NCBI GenBank assembly: GCA_002293375.1
Contig: DBDA01000036.1
Coordinates: 20,670-47,869 of the forward strand
DNA: 27,200 nucleotides
Source of the DNA: Odoribacter sp. UBA944
GTDB lineage: Bacteria > Bacteroidota > Bacteroidia > Bacteroidales > Marinifilaceae
Reading direction: 5' to 3'
In this document: positions 24,986 to 27,200 of the stretch, piece by piece
How positions within the stretch are numbered: position 1 is the first letter of the stretch
How the letters are laid out: each line of letters starts with the position of its first letter
Notes under the pieces: model-generated
The model's input: the letters and a program-made list of their open reading frames with translations, nothing else
What the model was told of the DNA's origin: nothing
Databases searched by the model: none
Translations under genes and position numbers: made by a program

Positions 24986-26314
24986 TCAAATCCGTTTCTT
25001 TTGCCAAGGTGCAAACTTCAGGTACAGCAGGGAAGCCAACCCGATAAAAATACCGTACACCAATTCACTGCTCCAGACTAGGGCGACGTCCGCCCCCGGC
25101 CAGTGGGCGAATAGCCAGATAGCCAGCGTATAGACGGCCAACACTCCCGTTTCCAGCCACAGGGCATGGGTGGTATTTCCCGTACCGGAGACCGCTTCGA
25201 AGAGTGTCAATCCGAAAGCCATCCCGATCACCGCCGCACAGATCACATACAGAGAGGGGATGGCGCCGGCGATCAACGAAGGTTCATTGGTATAGATGGA
25301 GAGTAGTAACCCGGGAAAGAAAAGACAGCACAGTAACACCGGCGAGATACAGATCAGGCTAAGCCGCAATATTTTTAACAACGTAGGTTTGATTTCATTC
25401 AGGGACCCGGCTCCGATCAGCCGGCTTGTCAACGTATTGGATGTAGCTGCAAAGGCAAACACCGGGACAGCGATCAACATGTAAACACTCCGGATAATAC
25501 CCGAAATGGCCGTCTGTTGTTCGCCCAAATGTTCCACCAGTACAAAAAAGATAAACCAACTGCCAAACGAAAGCAATTTTTGCAGCATTGTTGGAAAAGC
25601 CAATTGCAATACGGATTTCATCAGCCACCCCTCCAATTTGTGGAAAGCAAAAAGAGCGTATTTTTTCAGCGGCAGCTTCATCAGCGTATAACCGATAAAG
25701 AACAGGAGGGCGGAAACTTCTGCACATACGGAAGCCAACGCTGCTCCGCCTACACCCATCTCCGGAAATCCCCAACGACCAAATATCAGGGCGTAATCCA
25801 ATGCAATATTGACCACTGCCATGAGCAGGGTCGTATAACTGATCACCTTCGTATTCGAGAGGCCGATGTAGAGCGCCCGGAACAGAAAATTAAAACAGAC
25901 AAACGAGATGCCGTAATGCCGGTACGCCATAAACTCCACGGCAGCGGCGTAAATGTTGGGCGATTGGATCACGCTGCCCAGCAATTGCTCCGTAAAGTAG
26001 CGCTGGATCAAAAAAAGAGAGACCGCCAATAAAAACACAACAACCAACCCGTGTTCAAACACCACTCCGATCCGGTTCAATTTTTCTTCTCCCAACCGCC
26101 GGGCAACAATGATCTGGATCCCAATACTGAAGCCCCAGGCAAGTGTGGCAAACACATAGTAGTAAATACCGGCGATCATGGAAGCTCCCAGCGCTACGGC
26201 GCTGACTCTTCCCAGAAACGCGGTATCTGTCAGGGCGATCAGGGTTTGGGCCAGGTTCCCGAGAATGATGGGATACCCAATATTCCAGATGGTTTTGTTG
26301 GTGACGGCAGACAT
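24986..26314 (-). CDS. MATE-family multidrug/Na+ or H+ antiporter
   Basis: This 442-residue polytopic inner-membrane protein has about 12 hydrophobic segments. Recognisable family features are the N-terminal ILGNLAQTLIALTDTAFLG stretch, IGIQIIVARRLGEE, and, in the second half, LTSRLIGAG and the FEAVSGTGNTTHALW segment. MATE proteins export cationic drugs or metabolites using Na+ or H+ gradients. Neither the coupling ion nor the substrate can be read from the sequence. The ATG at 26314 starts only 8 bases after the rnfA stop, and the transglycosylase follows after 19 bases, so it is probably co-transcribed with the rnf genes. An Na+-driven MATE beside an ion-pumping RNF complex would make physiological sense, but that is inference. 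Confidence 0.92.
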   Translation of the reverse strand: MSAVTNKTIWNIGYPIILGNLAQTLIALTDTAFLGRVSAVALGASMIAGIYYYVFATLAWGFSIGIQIIVARRLGEEKLNRIGVVFEHGLVVVFLLAVSLFLIQRYFTEQLLGSVIQSPNIYAAAVEFMAYRHYGISFVCFNFLFRALYIGLSNTKVISYTTLLMAVVNIALDYALIFGRWGFPEMGVGGAALASVCAEVSALLFFIGYTLMKLPLKKYALFAFHKLEGWLMKSVLQLAFPTMLQKLLSFGSWFIFFVLVEHLGEQQTAISGIIRSVYMLIAVPVFAFAATSNTLTSRLIGAGSLNEIKPTLLKILRLSLICISPVLLCCLFFPGLLLSIYTNEPSLIAGAIPSLYVICAAVIGMAFGLTLFEAVSGTGNTTHALWLETGVLAVYTLAIWLFAHWPGADVALVWSSELVYGIFIGLASLLYLKFAPWQKKRI

Positions 26315-26322
26315 GCAGTGTT

Positions 26323-26895
26323 CTATACGATCCCGGAAAATCCCATAAATGCCATGGCTAAGATACCCGCTGTGACCAAGGAAATGGGCGCTCCTTTCAT
26401 GCCTTTGGGAATGTTGGTCAGCGCCAATTGCTCGCGGATTCCGGCAAAAATAACCAGGGCAAGCCCAAATCCCAATGCGGTAGAAGCAGCGAATACAACA
26501 GATTGTAACAGGTCATACTCCTTCTGGATCACCAGAATAGCTACCCCCAGAACAGCGCAGTTCGTGGTGATCAGCGGCAAGAATACGCCCAGGGCCTGGT
26601 AGAGAGAGGGACTCACTTTTTTCAGGATAATCTCCACCATCTGCACCAAGGCGGCGATAATCAGGATAAAGGCAATAGTTTGCATGAAACCGATGTTGAA
26701 CGGATCCAGGACGGTTTTTTGCACGATAAAGGTGACGATGGTCGCCAACGTGATCACAAAGGTTACGGCCCCCGTCATCCCCAGTGCCGTGGAGACCCGT
26801 TGGGATACGCCCAGAAAAGGGCAAATTCCCAAGAATTGTGCCAATACAATGTTGTTGACAAAGACGGCGGCGATAAATATCAGTATGTATTCCAT
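26323..26895 (-). CDS. rnfA: Electron transport complex subunit RnfA (RsxA)
   Basis: RnfA is an integral membrane subunit of the RNF complex, which couples electron transfer between ferredoxin and NAD+ to Na+ or H+ transport. The 190-residue product has about six membrane spans. It carries VNNIVLAQFLGICPFLGVS with Cys25 and PLITTNCAVLGVA with Cys113. In the homologous NQR subunit these two cysteines help hold an intramembrane iron-sulphur cluster between paired subunits. CPFLGVS and the FSGIV end favour RnfA over NqrE. It follows rnfE after 32 bases and precedes the MATE gene after 8. The usual rnfBCDGE genes would lie to the right of the window. Confidence 0.94.
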   Translation of the reverse strand: MEYILIFIAAVFVNNIVLAQFLGICPFLGVSQRVSTALGMTGAVTFVITLATIVTFIVQKTVLDPFNIGFMQTIAFILIIAALVQMVEIILKKVSPSLYQALGVFLPLITTNCAVLGVAILVIQKEYDLLQSVVFAASTALGFGLALVIFAGIREQLALTNIPKGMKGAPISLVTAGILAMAFMGFSGIV

Positions 26896-26927
26896 AGTTG
26901 CTCTATTTTAAACAGACTCTAAATGGG

Positions 26928-27200
26928 TCAAACCTTTTTAAACCGGTTTACCACAGCGATCAGGTAACCCAAAGCGAGGAACGCTCCCGGGGCCAGCACA
27001 AAGATCAGCATGCCGTCGCCCGAGATGAATTTGTGGCCGAAGATGGCTCCGCTGCCCAGCATCTCGCGCACTGCGCCGGTGAGTGTCAGCGCGAGGGTAA
27101 AGCCGAGACCCGTGCCTATGCCGTCGAGCGCAGAATCGACCACGCCGTTCTTGGCGGCGAACCCTTCGGCGCGGCCCAGGATGATGCAGTTGACCACGAT
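26928..27200 (-). CDS. rnfE: Electron transport complex subunit RnfE, C-terminal part (5' end beyond window)
   Basis: The last 90 or so residues of a membrane subunit are present, and the frame runs off the right edge. IVVNCIILGRAEGFAAKNG, with the cysteine expected to pair with RnfA for the intramembrane iron-sulphur cluster, and LAPGAFLALGYLIA match RnfE; SALDGIGTGLGFT follows the RnfE pattern. GTG at 27197 codes an internal valine and is not the start. The base composition is odd: by hand count, 27061-27180 is about 65-72% G+C, while stretches of rnfA are about 40-45%. It lies 32 bases before rnfA. Confidence 0.88.
   Translation of the reverse strand: MVVNCIILGRAEGFAAKNGVVDSALDGIGTGLGFTLALTLTGAVREMLGSGAIFGHKFISGDGMLIFVLAPGAFLALGYLIAVVNRFKKV

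Overview
The window looks like chromosomal DNA from a Bacteroidales-type member of the Bacteroidota. The gene families fit this (lipid A synthesis, a Bacteroidota-type TamB, an RNF complex, MtaB and TsaD). Several intergenic gaps carry the TTTG / TAnnTTTG promoter pattern of this phylum, and Shine-Dalgarno sequences are mostly weak. No insertion sequence, integrase, CRISPR array or complete RNA gene is visible; a tRNA-Ser gene is cut by the left edge.

Layout. 1-300: 5' end of a minus-strand tRNA-Ser with its promoter, then the probable terminator of mtaB and otherwise empty sequence. 301-2781: divergent mtaB (minus) and lpxB (plus) with back-to-back promoters. 2945-15575: seven plus-strand genes forming one apparent system, made of two duplicated multi-zinc-ribbon proteins, a membrane Ser/Thr kinase, a zinc-ribbon protein with four tandem CbxX/CfxQ-type AAA+ modules, a zinc-ribbon/FHA protein, a PP2C phosphatase and a second CbxX-type AAA+ protein. 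A perfect 12-bp hairpin at 15598-15634 closes it. 15656-18194 (minus): a secreted helical protein of unknown function and tsaD. 18229-24006 (plus): tamB and an ornithine aminotransferase. 24025-27200 (minus): rnfE (cut by the right edge), rnfA, a MATE transporter and a lytic transglycosylase, closely packed.

How the central genes may work together (inference). The kinase begins with six copies of a [ED]KT[MI]RP motif, three of them in a perfect 8-residue tandem repeat whose DNA copies differ only at synonymous positions. The FHA protein, two genes downstream, carries the related EKTVRA just before its FHA domain. This fits a kinase that phosphorylates these threonines, an FHA domain that reads them, a PP2C that erases them, and AAA+ remodelling ATPases as the output. 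The kinase has about five membrane segments and a C-terminal part with two beta-rich domains predicted to lie in the periplasm, so the signal may come from the envelope. I do not recognise this gene set as a described system. It lacks type VI secretion, ESX and TerY-type partners inside the window.

The flanking genes are housekeeping. TsaD and MtaB act in succession on the same tRNA base (t6A37, then ms2t6A37). LpxB and TamB serve the outer membrane. RnfA and RnfE belong to the ion-translocating ferredoxin:NAD oxidoreductase.
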